The notes under the pieces were generated by a model. It saw only the letters and a program-made list of their open reading frames with translations, was not told the origin of the DNA and did not search any database. From Ceratotherium simum simum (lineage: Eukaryota > Chordata > Mammalia > Perissodactyla > Rhinocerotidae), in NCBI RefSeq assembly GCF_000283155.1, contig NW_004454210.1, positions 1,821,569-1,885,568 of the forward strand: a stretch of 64,000 nucleotides of DNA, read 5' to 3'. The first letter of the stretch is position 1, and every line of letters starts with the position of its first letter. Position numbers and translations under genes: made by a program. Positions 1 to 10,097 of the stretch are shown here, in pieces.

Positions 1-471
1 AAAGCAGTGGTAACTGGTATGCGTAAAGGCTTGGGCCACTTTAGCCCTATCAGGCTGGCAAAACTAGAAAGTGGAATAATGAAGTATTGTTGACAATGAG
101 GGGAACGAGGCACCTTTGTGCACTGCTGCTAAGAGTGGACTAGTGCAGCCTCTCTGGAGTCACACAGCAGAACTTAGTTCAAGTATGTATATCCCCTAGG
201 ATCCTACAGGCTCCCTCCTGGTTAAACACGCAGAGAAAATGACATTCACTACACAGTGTTTGTAGTAATAGGGAGTTGGAGGAAATCTAGGTGTCTATTA
301 CAAGAGTAGAATGTGAGAGACATATTTTTGCAGCAATCAGAAGTAATAAACTAGAAGTGCATAACGCAACATGAATAGATCTCAAAAACAGTGTTAAATT
401 TTTAAAAAGTCTGAAACAAATGAGATCTATAGTGCAAGATCATTTATGTTAGTTAAAAATATATACATACA
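1..471 (+). mobile_element. Old L1 (LINE-1) fragment, 3' part
   Basis: The stretch reads like the end of a degraded L1 ORF2 and 3'UTR in sense orientation. It shows the 'measured ... cacctttgtgcactgctg' type text, then 'gaatagatctcaaaaacagtg' and 'atcatttatgtta', in the order found in mammalian L1M elements. There is no open frame and many substitutions. The left end is cut by the window, and the right end is taken as the start of the ERE SINE. The subfamily is not assigned. Confidence 0.5.
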
Positions 472-665
472 GGGGCCAGCCCAGTGGTGTAGTGGTTAAC
501 TTTGTGTGCTCTGCTTTGGCGGCCCCAGGGTTCGTGGGTTTGGATCCCAGGCACAGACCTATGCACTGTTCAACAAGCTATGCTGTGGTGGCGTCCCACA
601 TACAAAATAGAGGAAGATGGGCACAGATGTTAGCTCAGCGACAATCTTTCTCACCAAAAGAAAAA
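472..665 (+). mobile_element. ERE SINE (tRNA-derived, equine)
   Basis: The element starts with a GGGGCCAGCCCAGTGG head. It carries the box-B-like GGATCCCAG, the 'gtcccacatacaaaatagaggaagat' middle and the 'gttagctcag' tail typical of equine ERE SINEs. It is in sense orientation and somewhat diverged. An imperfect A-rich end leads into the GATATA microsatellite. It is one of the main reasons for calling the source a perissodactyl. Confidence 0.85.
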
Positions 666-695
666 CATGCCTACATAAGATAGCACTATTTTTGA

Positions 696-752
696 AGATA
701 GATATAGATATAGATATAGATATAGATATAGATATAGATAGACATAGATATA
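696..752 (+). repeat. (GATATA)n microsatellite
   Basis: About eight GATATA units with a few GATA or GACATA interruptions lie just past the 3' end of the ERE SINE. SINE tails often seed such microsatellites, so this is probably an expanded tail. The regular frame makes spurious I/S or D/I-rich open frames on both strands. Confidence 0.9.
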
Positions 753-754
753 TA

Positions 755-1414
755 CGCATCACCAGGAGCATATACCAACACAACGGATTGTGAGTCTGGA
801 GGTGAAAGTGGGGGATCAAGAGTAGGGCTGGGGGTCAAAGAGGAAAGGGAAGTAAGAGTGAAGCCCGCACTAACTGAAATACCCAGGGGCTGAAGAGTGC
901 AGAGGTCATTTTCCTGCCTCTAAGATCCACATAAAGGACTGAGAAGTATAAAAGTGCATGGTATGCTTTTGCTACAGAAAAGGCTGGGTGAGTTGGAGGG
1001 ATCCCCAGAGCTGAGGCTGGGAGAGAGGCCTGGGCCCTGATCCTGAGGGCAACAGGGAGCTGCTGACAGCTTTTAGGCAGGAAAGAACATTTTGTCTTCA
1101 AGATCCCTTCTGGTGACCTAGAGGATAAGGAAAGACTAGATACAGTGTAATGTTTAGGGAACTACTTTAAAATTACGGGAGAAAGACACAGAGATCAGAT
1201 CTAATATCGGTAGGTGAGCAAAACCCTGAGTGGTCTGGAGTGGTTGCCATCTAGGGCCAGTGTAGGACCCTACAGTGGACCACCTCCTTTTTCATTAGAA
1301 GGAGTCTTTGGCTTCACTCATTTCAGTAGATCTCTTGAGGAGCAACACAGAAACCAGAGTGACGACGTCTCTCTTCTCCTAATCCCACGCCCTCCTCCAT
1401 CCTGGTACACAAAG
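755..1414. other. Intergenic, nothing recognised
   Basis: Unique-looking sequence of moderate GC content. I see no exon-like open frame, splice-site pair, RNA gene or repeat that I can name. Confidence 0.5.
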
Positions 1415-1530
1415 CCTGGTTCACAAAGCAGGAGACTCAAGTGCTAATTCCAGCCCTTCCCTCTGGTTCCAGAAGTGATATTGGACAGGTCACACCTTCT
1501 CTCTGGGCCTCAGTTTCCCAGTTCCCTTTG
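1415..1530 (+). mobile_element. MIR SINE fossil
   Basis: The order 'ctaattccagcccttccctctggttcc ... ggacaggtcacaccttctctctgggcctcagtttcccag' matches the core of a MIR element in sense orientation, including the diagnostic CTCAGTTTCCC block. It is strongly diverged and the ends are approximate. Confidence 0.6.
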
Positions 1531-2479
1531 CAGCTTGCGCTTTCTTTGGCTCCATATTACTTGCCTTAGTAATAGCCCACAACACGGAAATCTTGCCCCC
1601 TCCTGAAATTCCCCCAGGTGTCTCCAAAGTCTTGACATCCTCCTTAATCTTCCAGCTCCACTGCCCCACCCTGGTGAGGAGGAGCAACAAATTGGTATCG
1701 TAATGGCCCTGCTGATTGCATTATGGGTGTCTAATGCAATATGCCCACATGAGGACCATCCATCAGAGCAGAGCCCCTCCCCAAGTCCCTGCCACCCCAG
1801 TCACATTAGTCAGGCAGCCCATTCATCACTACCACACACCTCCATGGAGACTGGCCTAGACAGATGAGGGGCCAAATCAGATTTATGGGGAGGAATCGTG
1901 GAAAAAATCAGCCCCATCCATCTCCCAGACACTGAGGAGGGAGCCCTGTGTCCCCACTCCCTCCAAGTCTCCTTAGGGAAACGGGTGCTAATGGAGAAGC
2001 CAGCCAAGTTGCTTTTGTTTTCCTGAAGGCCCATTCCTGAGCCCCTGTGTTGCCTAGCATAGCCCTAAAACTAGATTCTCTAGTAGTTCATAATTTTTTG
2101 AGCAAAGCCCCTGCCAGTACTGGGGCACAGTGCCCAGAGTCAGCTACAACTTCTGAGAATCCAGGGAATTCATTTAACAGGGCCCCCGGGTTGGGTTAAC
2201 TGCTGTGAGTGGAGGATGGGGATGAGACCAGTCCTGGGGCAACGTTCTCAGGGAAGGGGATCCCGCCCAGGCCTTCCATCTGGGATGAGACCTTGCCTAG
2301 GGCTCATTTTAGCCCTGCCCTGACAGACTGGGCAATTCTCCTTCTGTGCATGGAAGAGACTCTGAGAGGATTGAAATGGGGTGGAATGAGAAGGGAAAAA
2401 ATTACATTGCAGGTCCCAGGATTTGTGAAACCTGAAGCTTGTATGATTTCGGGGATGCTCTTTAAGAAAATAATGCAAA
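1531..2479. other. Intergenic, nothing recognised
   Basis: No repeat family, exon or RNA gene is recognisable. The short open frames here overlap on both strands and lack protein-like composition. Confidence 0.5.
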
Positions 2480-2606
2480 AGATGAATTGCTCGGGCCACT
2501 CGCAGAGCTTCAAGAGGAGCCTGTACAGGCGCGCGACCCCGCGCCTCAGCTCCCTGAGCTTCACCTGGAACCTGTCCCTGCTGTGAGCCCGCCGCCGCGT
2601 AACGTG
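2480..2606. other. Small isolated CpG-rich patch
   Basis: About a dozen CpG dinucleotides cluster in roughly 125 bases, including a GGCGCGCGACCCCGCG core, inside otherwise CpG-poor DNA. It directly abuts a reverse-oriented MIR. There is no TATA box, and no splice site or coding frame supports an exon. It could be an orphan unmethylated patch or the remnant of an unrecognised GC-rich repeat. Confidence 0.4.
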
Positions 2607-2760
2607 TGTTACATGGGTTATCTGATTTTAAATCCTCACAACCACCAATTGCCCAGTAAGGCAAGACTTAGTCTCCCCATTTTTATAAGGAAATTGAGCC
2701 TCAGAGAGGTGAAGTGATTTGGCCAAGACTATAGAGCTGGAGAATGGCAGAGATGACTCA
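2607..2760 (-). mobile_element. MIR SINE fossil (reverse)
   Basis: 'Aatcctcacaaccacca ... ccccatttttataaggaaattgagcctcagagaggtgaagtgatttggccaag' is the reverse complement of a MIR core: the CCCATTTTA / GAAACTGAG / AGAGGTTAAGT series. It is diverged and the ends are approximate. Confidence 0.75.
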
Positions 2761-4334
2761 CTGACTCGTGCTCACTGGCCTAAGTTGGCCTGAGTTGAGT
2801 TGGCTGGTCGTGGGGTAGGCTGGGAGGGGCCTCTGGCTCAAATGTCTCCTTTCCAGACAATCCTCAAACTGTGGACAGGGTGTCCCCTCTCTCCACAGTT
2901 GCTCCATACCCAAGTGCTGCCCTGGGGGTGCTGAGAGGGACCAGTCAGGGTCACAGGGATAGGAGGGAGGGTGGAAGAAATCCTTGTAACATAGAGCCCT
3001 CAGGGTCAGTGATGGGTGCTCTGAGCATGGGGCTGCCCCTGCACAATGGTTAATCTTGCTTCCCCCAAACTGACCGTGGCCCCATCTGAGCTGGGTCCTG
3101 GTGGAGGGAGTTCAGGGGTTGGGCAGAACTGCAAGTCCATATCTGGGGCCAAGGCAGAGAGCCAGGCAGGGTCCTTTTTATGTTAGTGTGGACTTCTCTA
3201 GGAAGCCCACCCCAACCCTACCCCCATTCTCATCTCCAGCAGGCCTTCCTCACTCCACCCAGGCTCTTGTGAGGTGTTCCTCACACTGCAGGCCAAGCCC
3301 GTCACTGCTCATGTGGCTACTGAGAATGGTGGGTGGCCCTTCTCCTGCCAGGCAAGAGGCTCCAAGGCCATGAAGCTCAGCCCCTGCACCAGCTTGTGGC
3401 GATGGGGAGGGGGCTGGGACGTGTAGTGTGGGGGAAGAACGTGTGAATCTCCGTGAGCATGTGTGTGTGCAGTGGAGCGTCTATGAGGATACGATGCCTG
3501 CCCAGTAGAGGAAGCACTGAAAACTTACCCCTGCTCATTTGCTCTTCATGTGGTGGCTGCACCAGGTGTCTTCCCCACAGTTGCCACTTGTCCCTGTAGC
3601 CAATGCCTTGTCTCTCCTCAGAGGGCATGCCTCGCCCAGGCTGTCTGAGCTGGTGCTTTAATAACAACCTTTCATGTAGAGACCTTACCTAAGCACCTCC
3701 CCCCTCTCCCTTCCCTCTCCTGTCTCCCACCCTTCTCTCCTGCCTTCCCCCAGGCCCAGGCCCCTCCGGGCCAACTCTGCACCCCTGCTTGCTCCTCCAG
3801 CACAGGGCTCTCCCGCAGTGGGTCAGAAGAGCACACAGGAAGGGATTCCATCCCTCTCTTTTCATTGCCTGGTTTTCTTCCCATGCTTTCTCCCCCTCCA
3901 TTCCCACATGGGGTTTCTGTACAACTACTCCATCTGTTAGGTTTTGGTCCTTCTGACCTCACTGGGTCCTCACACTCCCCGCTCCCACAGAGATCCCCTT
4001 CCCATCTCAGCCCTGAGCACAGAGCAGAAGGCTACAGAGTGAGGTTGTGTGCTCCAGGAACCCACAGTCTGATGGAGGACATAGTGCAGTGGGGGAGCTC
4101 TAGCCGATGAAAGACATGCAGGCTGGATGGAGTCAGTCTGGGGGCAGGCAAGACCCATACCCACTTAGGAGGTGCCCCTAAAAGTGTTTATGTCCCTGTC
4201 TGATGTGGTGAAATGTCTCAGTGAAATAGATGGTTTTATGTACAATTATAAGATGCCAAAATGAACTCCTAGACAGGCAGTTGGATAAAGAATCCTACTA
4301 ATGGGAGTCCATAGGTCAGGAAGCTCTCTGTGCA
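2761..4334. other. Intergenic, nothing recognised
   Basis: A unique stretch with many CT-rich runs between about 3,690 and 3,760. No exon, RNA gene or nameable transposon is visible. Confidence 0.5.
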
Positions 4335-4380
4335 CATGTGCGTGTGCCTGTGTGTGAGTGTGTATGTGTGTGTCTGCGTT
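4335..4380 (+). repeat. Interrupted (TG)n repeat
   Basis: An alternating TG-rich tract with several substitutions, such as TGCGTGTGCC and TGAGTG. It is imperfect and therefore probably old and stable. Confidence 0.7.
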
Positions 4381-4544
4381 GAGAAGGGATAAAACTGCTA
4401 AGTGGAGTTCCTTGATAACCCTGAGATCCTAAGTGCTGAGGGGAAACAAACAAACAGGATAATCAGTCTCAAGCGAGGTTAACTAGGATGTGTGTTTGGG
4501 GCAAACTAAAGAGGTCCCTCTTTCCCAGACTCCTTTTCCTCTAA

Positions 4545-4962
4545 TTGTGGCTAAATGTTGGTGTTCCTTGGGGCTCTATCCACTTCTCTTTCTGTGTAGG
4601 CTTCTCTGCTCCCATGTCTTCCATTAGCATCTGAATGCAGCTCCAGGCTAGATCTCTCTTCTATATCCAACAGCCCACTGGAGAGCTCCATTTGAAGATC
4701 CCTTAATCACCTGGAACATTCCAGGGCAAAATCAAACTCATCGCCTTGTCCCCCAAGCCTCACCCTTCTCCTGAATTCTCTAGCTCAGTAGATAATACCA
4801 CAAGCACCCAATTACCCAACCTGAAATCCACCCCTCTCTCTCATCCCGCCACACCTGATCAGTTGCCAAATCTGTCCACTTTTTGATTGGAACTCTAAAT
4901 ACTTCTAAAATGTCCACTTTTCTGCATCATCACTGCTACTAGCTTGGTTTAGTCCTTAGTAC
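4545..4962 (+). mobile_element. L2 (LINE-2) fragment, first part
   Basis: The run 'catctgaatgcagctccaggctagatctctc', 'ccaacagcccactggagagctcc', 'aaatccacccctctctctcatcc' and 'gatcagttgccaaatctg' follows the order of the mammalian L2 ORF2 end in sense orientation. The L2 text resumes at 5,263 after a MIR, so the MIR probably inserted into the L2. Strongly diverged. Confidence 0.6.
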
Positions 4963-4964
4963 CC

Positions 4965-5262
4965 CGGCTAACAGCTCAGACTCTAATCCAGAGGCCCTGG
5001 GTTCAAATTCTAAAGGAGAGTAAATCTAACCCCCAAAGGGCAGAGGGATTCACTTGGGCAAGTTGTCGAACCACCTGGTACCTCAGATTCTTCCTCTGTA
5101 AAGTGGGGATAGTGGTATCTACCTCCTGAGTTTGCTGTGAAGATTGAAGGAAATAATACATGTGAAACACTTTAAAAAGTGCCAGGCACATAGAACGTGC
5201 TAAGTAAGTGTTAGCCATTATGACTGCATTATTGTTACCACTGTTATTATTATTACCCGGGT
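4965..5262 (+). mobile_element. MIR SINE
   Basis: A nearly full-length MIR in sense orientation: 'ctggttcaaattc', 'cacttgggcaagttgtcgaa', 'cctcagattcttcctctgtaaagtggggata', 'gtgccaggcacatagaacgtgctaagtaagtgttagccatta'. This is the best-preserved MIR in the window and sits inside L2 sequence. Confidence 0.85.
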
Positions 5263-5335
5263 GATCACCAGTCTCCTCATAGGTCTGCCGGCCTCAACTC
5301 TCACTCCCTTCTAACCAGGCACCACGCTCGGGAAG
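5263..5335 (+). mobile_element. L2 fragment, continuation
   Basis: 'Gatcaccagtctcctcataggtctgccggcctcaactctcactccc' corresponds to the L2 segment that normally follows the part at 4,545-4,962. This supports a single L2 split by the MIR. Confidence 0.5.
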
Positions 5336-7049
5336 CCCCTGAGGCTCAGACAGGAGAGCAGAGTACTCCAGCTGGTAAGGGTGGAGCAGATTTGGGGCCT
5401 GGGTCTACTTGTTCTTAGCCACTAAGCCACTCTGCCTGTTTGCAAGTATGCAAGATGAATGGACTTAGGACGGTGAGGAAGGAATGAAACCAATGGGGGG
5501 GGGACTAAAAGAGAGGGTCAGAGGTGCTCCAGGTTTTCCATAGAGAAGAGATTTCAGGGTGGTAATCCAGTTGCAGGGAGTGGGAGGCCAGGGGGCTTGT
5601 GTTGAAGCATGGTTTGAAGAGGAAGCATAGAGCTTTGATGGGGATGCTGATGGAAAGAATGTGTTAAAGGGCTACAGTCCTCCCAAGAACCTCTTGGTAC
5701 TTCCAAAGTGGTCGGGCTCGGGCAGTGGGGACCAGGTGAAGTCCTGGAGGGATCACAGGTGCATGCTAGAACAGTCTTGGCCACCAGAACAGTCAGACTA
5801 GGGGCATCTTACTAGAAATTGTTCCTCTTATCTTTGACCACCACATCAGTATCTGGGGAGAAAACTAATTAAAGCTGCGGCATCGGGAACCTATGTTAGC
5901 CTGGAGCTGTGGTGGGATGGTGGTGGTGTAGGTGCGAGAAGTGAGGTGGGGATGTTCAGGTGGGCAGCCACACAGCCTGCCTGCTCTGCCTCTCCATCTC
6001 CTTCTTCCGAGAGAGTCAGCAGGAGCCACGGCTTCAAGCAAGAGGCAGTGATTTGGACTCGGGAGTGGAGAGCTCTGCCAACTAGCTTCTCAGGTTAGCT
6101 CTGCTCTCCCAACACTCTGAGCAAGGCTGTCGGTCAGTTAGCTTGCCTGCCTGCTGGGTGGCTTCTGGACAAAAGCCAGCTGGAAATTGGAAGGCAGGGT
6201 AGGGGCGGACTTGTTTCAGGCTCTGTCTCCAAGCTCTGGATGAGGGAATATTTTTCCTCCCAGGCTTGTCCTTCTGCACCTGAGGCTGGTGACTGGGGTT
6301 GCTGCCCTCCCCTCTGCCCCAAAATAATGGCAACCTTTTGGGACAAACGGTCCAATTCCCCCATGTACTCTGCTTCAGGCCCCAAACTGCCCTGACAGTC
6401 CATCCTTCTCCACCTAGCAATCCTCAGAGTTCAGGCACAGGACAGAAGTTTGATTGGCAGGGAAAAGCCCGCCCCGTCCCTCTCCCAGCCAGACTCCTAA
6501 AGAGAAGCTGGGAAAACAGGCCGAGATAGGGGCTACCCAGGACACTACCTCTGCGAGCGACCTCTTTGAGAAGCCTTCCCTGGCACGGGGGCTGGGTCAG
6601 GGAGCGCTGGAGGAAGGAAGCTGTGCTCCAGCTTGTCTGACTCAGCCCATGTGAAAATGAACAGTGTTCCTTTTTAAAAATCAACAATCTTGCAATTTCT
6701 GGTATCCGTGGGATTTTTGTAGCTGAGGTTGAGGGTGGGGGAAGCAGTTTTTAACACCAAACAACATGAAGGCAAAAACACTTTGAGCCACTCAGCCACG
6801 TCCCCGCCTTCTGCATCACTGTTTTACCTTCCACAAAAGCCCTGGGTTCTCTGTCATGCCTTTCTTTTCTCTTCCTGGATCCCAATTGTCAAGCCTTCAA
6901 GAAAATGCACTTCAGTCCTTTGTCACTGACTGTAATTTGATAAACTGAGCAGAAACACACTGCTCTCCCCATCCTTTCAAAAACTGTTACTGCCAGAGAA
7001 AGAGGATGAGGGAAAGAGATCTGAGGTCTTTGAATGAACGTTTCAGCAC
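5336..7049. other. Intergenic, nothing recognised
   Basis: Unique sequence with a G9 run near 5,497-5,506. Several overlapping open frames of 60-110 codons occur on both strands between 6,080 and 6,690. None has protein-like composition or flanking splice signals that persuade me. Confidence 0.45.
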
Positions 7050-7097
7050 GAGCGCACGCGCGCGCGCGCACACATACACACACAAACACACACAGAG
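7050..7097. repeat. (CG/CA)n alternating purine-pyrimidine tract
   Basis: A GCGCACGCGCGCGCGCGCAC core runs into ACACATACACACACAAACACACACA. Alternating CG/CA is the classic Z-DNA-prone sequence type. It is a simple repeat with no coding role. Confidence 0.85.
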
Positions 7098-7239
7098 TCT
7101 CATGCACATACCAGGATATAGAGTTGCCTGGGATGGGAAGAGGTCGACTCCCAGCTTCTTGTGCTGGGGGCCTGGCCCTGGGGTCCTGGGGCGGATGCCC
7201 TCCCAGCTCCTAGCGACTCCCCTAGTTGCAGGCCTGGTT

Positions 7240-7290
7240 GCAACCGCCCAGTGGGCGGTGCCAGGGCAGGTTTCAGGCTATAAAGGGCTC
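7240..7290 (+). promoter_or_regulatory. Candidate TATA promoter far upstream of CYP26B1
   Basis: A palindromic GC box region (CCGCCCAGTGGGCGG, 7,246-7,260) lies about 20 bases before GCTATAAAGG, with the TATAAAG core at 7,279-7,285. Downstream is GC-rich sequence and a fair splice donor, AAG|GTATGG, near 7,623-7,631. The arrangement looks like a class II promoter with a short first exon, perhaps for a noncoding RNA. No transcript is shown by the sequence itself. Confidence 0.3.
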
Positions 7291-9145
7291 TTGGCTCCTC
7301 GGGCCTGAGGGAACGCCATCTCTGCGGCAGTGTCCCTGCCAGCCACAGCCAGCTTGGGGCACTGCCGGTGTCCCATCGCCACCGGGCAGGCTCCTCTCTT
7401 CCAGGCAGTGCCGATTTGGAAACAGCTGTCAGCTGCGTTCCTCGTACCTACCCGTTCTCTCCATCGGCAAGTCCCTTTTTTGGTTGCTTTCCTCTGGGTT
7501 AGGTGTGGGGTGGAAGGAAGAGGACTAGGTAGGGGGGCTTTGACAGAGGAGGATGGGAGTATTTCCATTTCTTTTAAAAAATTGCTTCCGGGGCAAGTCT
7601 CTGAAGCTGAGGTTTCTGAGACAAGGTATGGGGTGGGCTTGTTCCATGTTCAGGCAAAGGAGAAAGCAGCATAGTTCTTTCCCAAGGGCCACCCCCTTCC
7701 CAGGGCTGCAAGCGGGTGGGTGAGGGGCTCTCTCGGAGCAGCTGGGAGTGAGGAGCCAGGCTGTGCCTGCATTGGGCACTGCTAGGTAGAGACACTTGGA
7801 CAGGGGTTGTTATCTGTGAAACAAAACTAAAAAGAAATCTAAAGAGCCAAGGATGAGAGGATACCTGGGAGTGGGGTGGAAGCAAGTCACACTAAGGGAC
7901 CAAGAAGAAGAAGAAGAAAGGAACTGTAAGAAATAAATAACTAGAATCCAGAATCCAGCTCTGCTTCAGCAGCATCACAAATAGCAGGATGGCGGCTCCA
8001 AAGAGGTGGGTGGGCCGGGTGGGACTCTGGCAGGCGGTGGTTTTGAAGGGGTCAGTGAATGTTCTAAACCACAGCCTCAGAGCCCCCGAAGCTGCAGGGT
8101 GGAGGGTGGAAGGGAGTTTAGCCCGTGCGGGCTCTAGAAATGCAGCATCCATGACCCTGTGGTGATTTCCAAGCTGAGCCGGGGTCGGTCCCCACCTCCC
8201 ACCAGCCTGGGCCACAGAAGAGCCAGGGCACAGTCAGGGAGCGTCCTCTAAGCTGTCCTTGAGGATCGGGCATTGGAGGGGCACTGCCGGCCTTGCAGTG
8301 GCCGTGCTGGAGGGAGGGCATGGGGTGGGAGAAGGTAGGCACACAGGCCTCGGGATGAATGTCTGGGGCCATGAGCTGGGAGTCAGGGCACAAGGGGCCC
8401 TGCCAATGCGCTGGGGGAGCACTTTCTGCTCCACTTCTAGAGAGGGGGGAGGAACACGACTGAGCTGGTGTCCCAGAGCGGCCCTCTCCTCCACAGCTCC
8501 TCAGAAGAAAACACAATGTCGCTTTCTCATTGGACTTGGAATTTTCAGGCAAGGGGCCCTGTCACTGGCAGGCACGTCCTGAGAGAGCTTAGAATGAAAT
8601 GGGGACCAGCCTGAGGCCCCGAGGAGGATGAGGAGGACCGGAGAGCTGATTTCCAAGGGCTTCTCGGTGCTGGCAAGACAGGACAGGGCTAAAAGCAGAG
8701 AGGACTCTCGAGTGAGAGTCTGAGCTTTATCCCTCAGGTGAGGCTACTGGGGTCCAGAGGGGAGGCCAGGGAGACCCTGCACACACTCTGGAGACCCCCG
8801 AATACCAGCCCCGCTTCCTGCCCACCACCTCCCCGTCTCTGTTCTCTGGATACCAGCCACCGCCACCTTTATCCTGGGCTTCTTTTCCCTTTCCATTTGG
8901 CTCTAGTTGGAGGAAGCAGAGGTAGATTTAGGGAAAAGAAAGTAAATAAGCATAAATTTAAAAAAATTCAGGGCCAAAACTATGCAAAGTTGAGTGTAAA
9001 ATTGACTGCTCTCTGTGGTCAGCTTTAGTGATCAGAAGCACGGGCATTAAACGCAGGAGCTGCCGTGTGGGGCAGGATCTCGAGTCTCAGGGGGCTGTGC
9101 TTGTTGGGGGGAGAAGGAGTAGGACAAAACACTGGGGTGGGGAGG
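7291..9145. other. Intergenic, no gene seen
   Basis: Moderately GC-rich unique sequence with an AAG microsatellite (about 7,904-7,919). No nameable transposon and no exon with convincing coding potential. Confidence 0.45.
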
Positions 9146-9262
9146 GGGAACTCTGGGTCTCAGTTTTCTCATCAGTACCGAAAGCAACGTGTAAATCTAA
9201 CATCTAAAAATAGTGTCATCTCACGGGGCTGTGTGGAGATGAAATAAAATAGTAGCTGGAGA
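9146..9262 (+). mobile_element. MIR SINE fossil
   Basis: 'Ggtctcagttttctcatcagtacc ... atctcacggggctgtgtggagatgaaataaaata' matches the second half of MIR in sense orientation. Degraded; ends approximate. Confidence 0.6.
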
Positions 9263-9945
9263 AGAGATGTGTTGGCTTTACAGGTCTGCACACGTATAAG
9301 GGATTTGGAAGGTGCAATGTCTTTATTCTATCGGGCATCAAAAGGCCGAGACATCCTGGGGAGCTTCATGGCTTGGGAAGGAGCAGGACTCGAGGCAGAC
9401 TTGCCCCTGTGGAGGGATGTTTTCTCTGCCCCCGGGAAGAGGGCGCAGAGGCCGTGCCTTGCCCATTGTCTGCATATTCCCAGAGTGCTGAAGCCAGCCC
9501 ACCATGTGCCCCCAGCCCCTCTGCCAAGCATTGCAGAGTTCATCCAGGCAGAACTCCACTTGAACCAGCATCCCCATGACTGATCCCCCAGGCTGTTCTG
9601 ACTGATTTCAAGGTGCCTGGAGGGCCACAGGGACGTGAGCCAAGGCTTTAGAGAACTATAGGCAACAGGTGAAGCCCCAGGGTGTGCCCTGGGCCCATGG
9701 AAAAGGGCTGTCCATGGGGGGTGTCCAGAAGTCCCTGTGATATTAGCTGCAGCCGCTCAGAGGGAGAGGGACGCTCACCGGGGAATGGACAATCACTTGC
9801 AGGCCAGATTGAGAAATTCTGTCCTACAGCCCACTCCTGCTCCCAGAGCCTCATGGGGTGAGCTGTGCCTTACCTTTGGGCCAGTCCACAAGGGGCCAGC
9901 CACACTTCCCTGGCCGAAGGTGGGGTTGGGTGATGCTTGAGGGGA
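9263..9945. other. Intergenic, nothing recognised
   Basis: Unique sequence. An open frame of about 104 codons at 9,269-9,583 coincides with frames on the opposite strand. It has no recognisable domain, so I do not call it a gene. Confidence 0.45.
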
Positions 9946-10097
9946 CTGGGGTTCAGTCCGGGGTCAGGGGCAGGGACAATCTGTGGCCAGGGTTAAGGGT
10001 TAGTCTGGGATTAGGTTCAGGGGTCTGTGTTAGGTCAGGGTTATGGGTCAGACTGAGGTCTGGATCAGGGCTCAGTCTAGGGCCAGGGTCAGAAGTC
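9946..10097 (+). repeat. Degenerate GGGTTA/GGGTCA tandem repeat
   Basis: About 150 bases are built from variations on GGTTAGGGTCAG: GGTTCAG, GGGTCAGGG, GGGTTAAGGGTTAG, AGGTTCAG, AGGTCAGGG, TATGGGTCAG, GGATCAGGG and CCAGGGTCAG. The unit is loosely telomere-like and loosely nuclear-receptor-half-site-like. It lies about 3.7 kb upstream of the CYP26B1 TATA-like box. Confidence 0.7.
9950..9966 (+). promoter_or_regulatory. Candidate DR5 retinoic acid response element
   Basis: GGTTCA GTCCG GGGTCA: two half-sites that both fit the RGKTCA consensus, in direct orientation and exactly five bases apart. This is the classic RAR/RXR DR5 layout. Further half-sites follow at 10,014-10,019, 10,032-10,037 and 10,045-10,050 with other spacings (12 and 7). 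The repeat around it is built from similar words, so the match could be a by-product of the repeat. Confidence 0.4.

Noticed and set aside
6428..6444. AGTTCA-GGCAC-AGGACA as a DR5 element
   Set aside because: One mismatch in the second half-site. A few such pairs are expected by chance, and nothing around it supports function.
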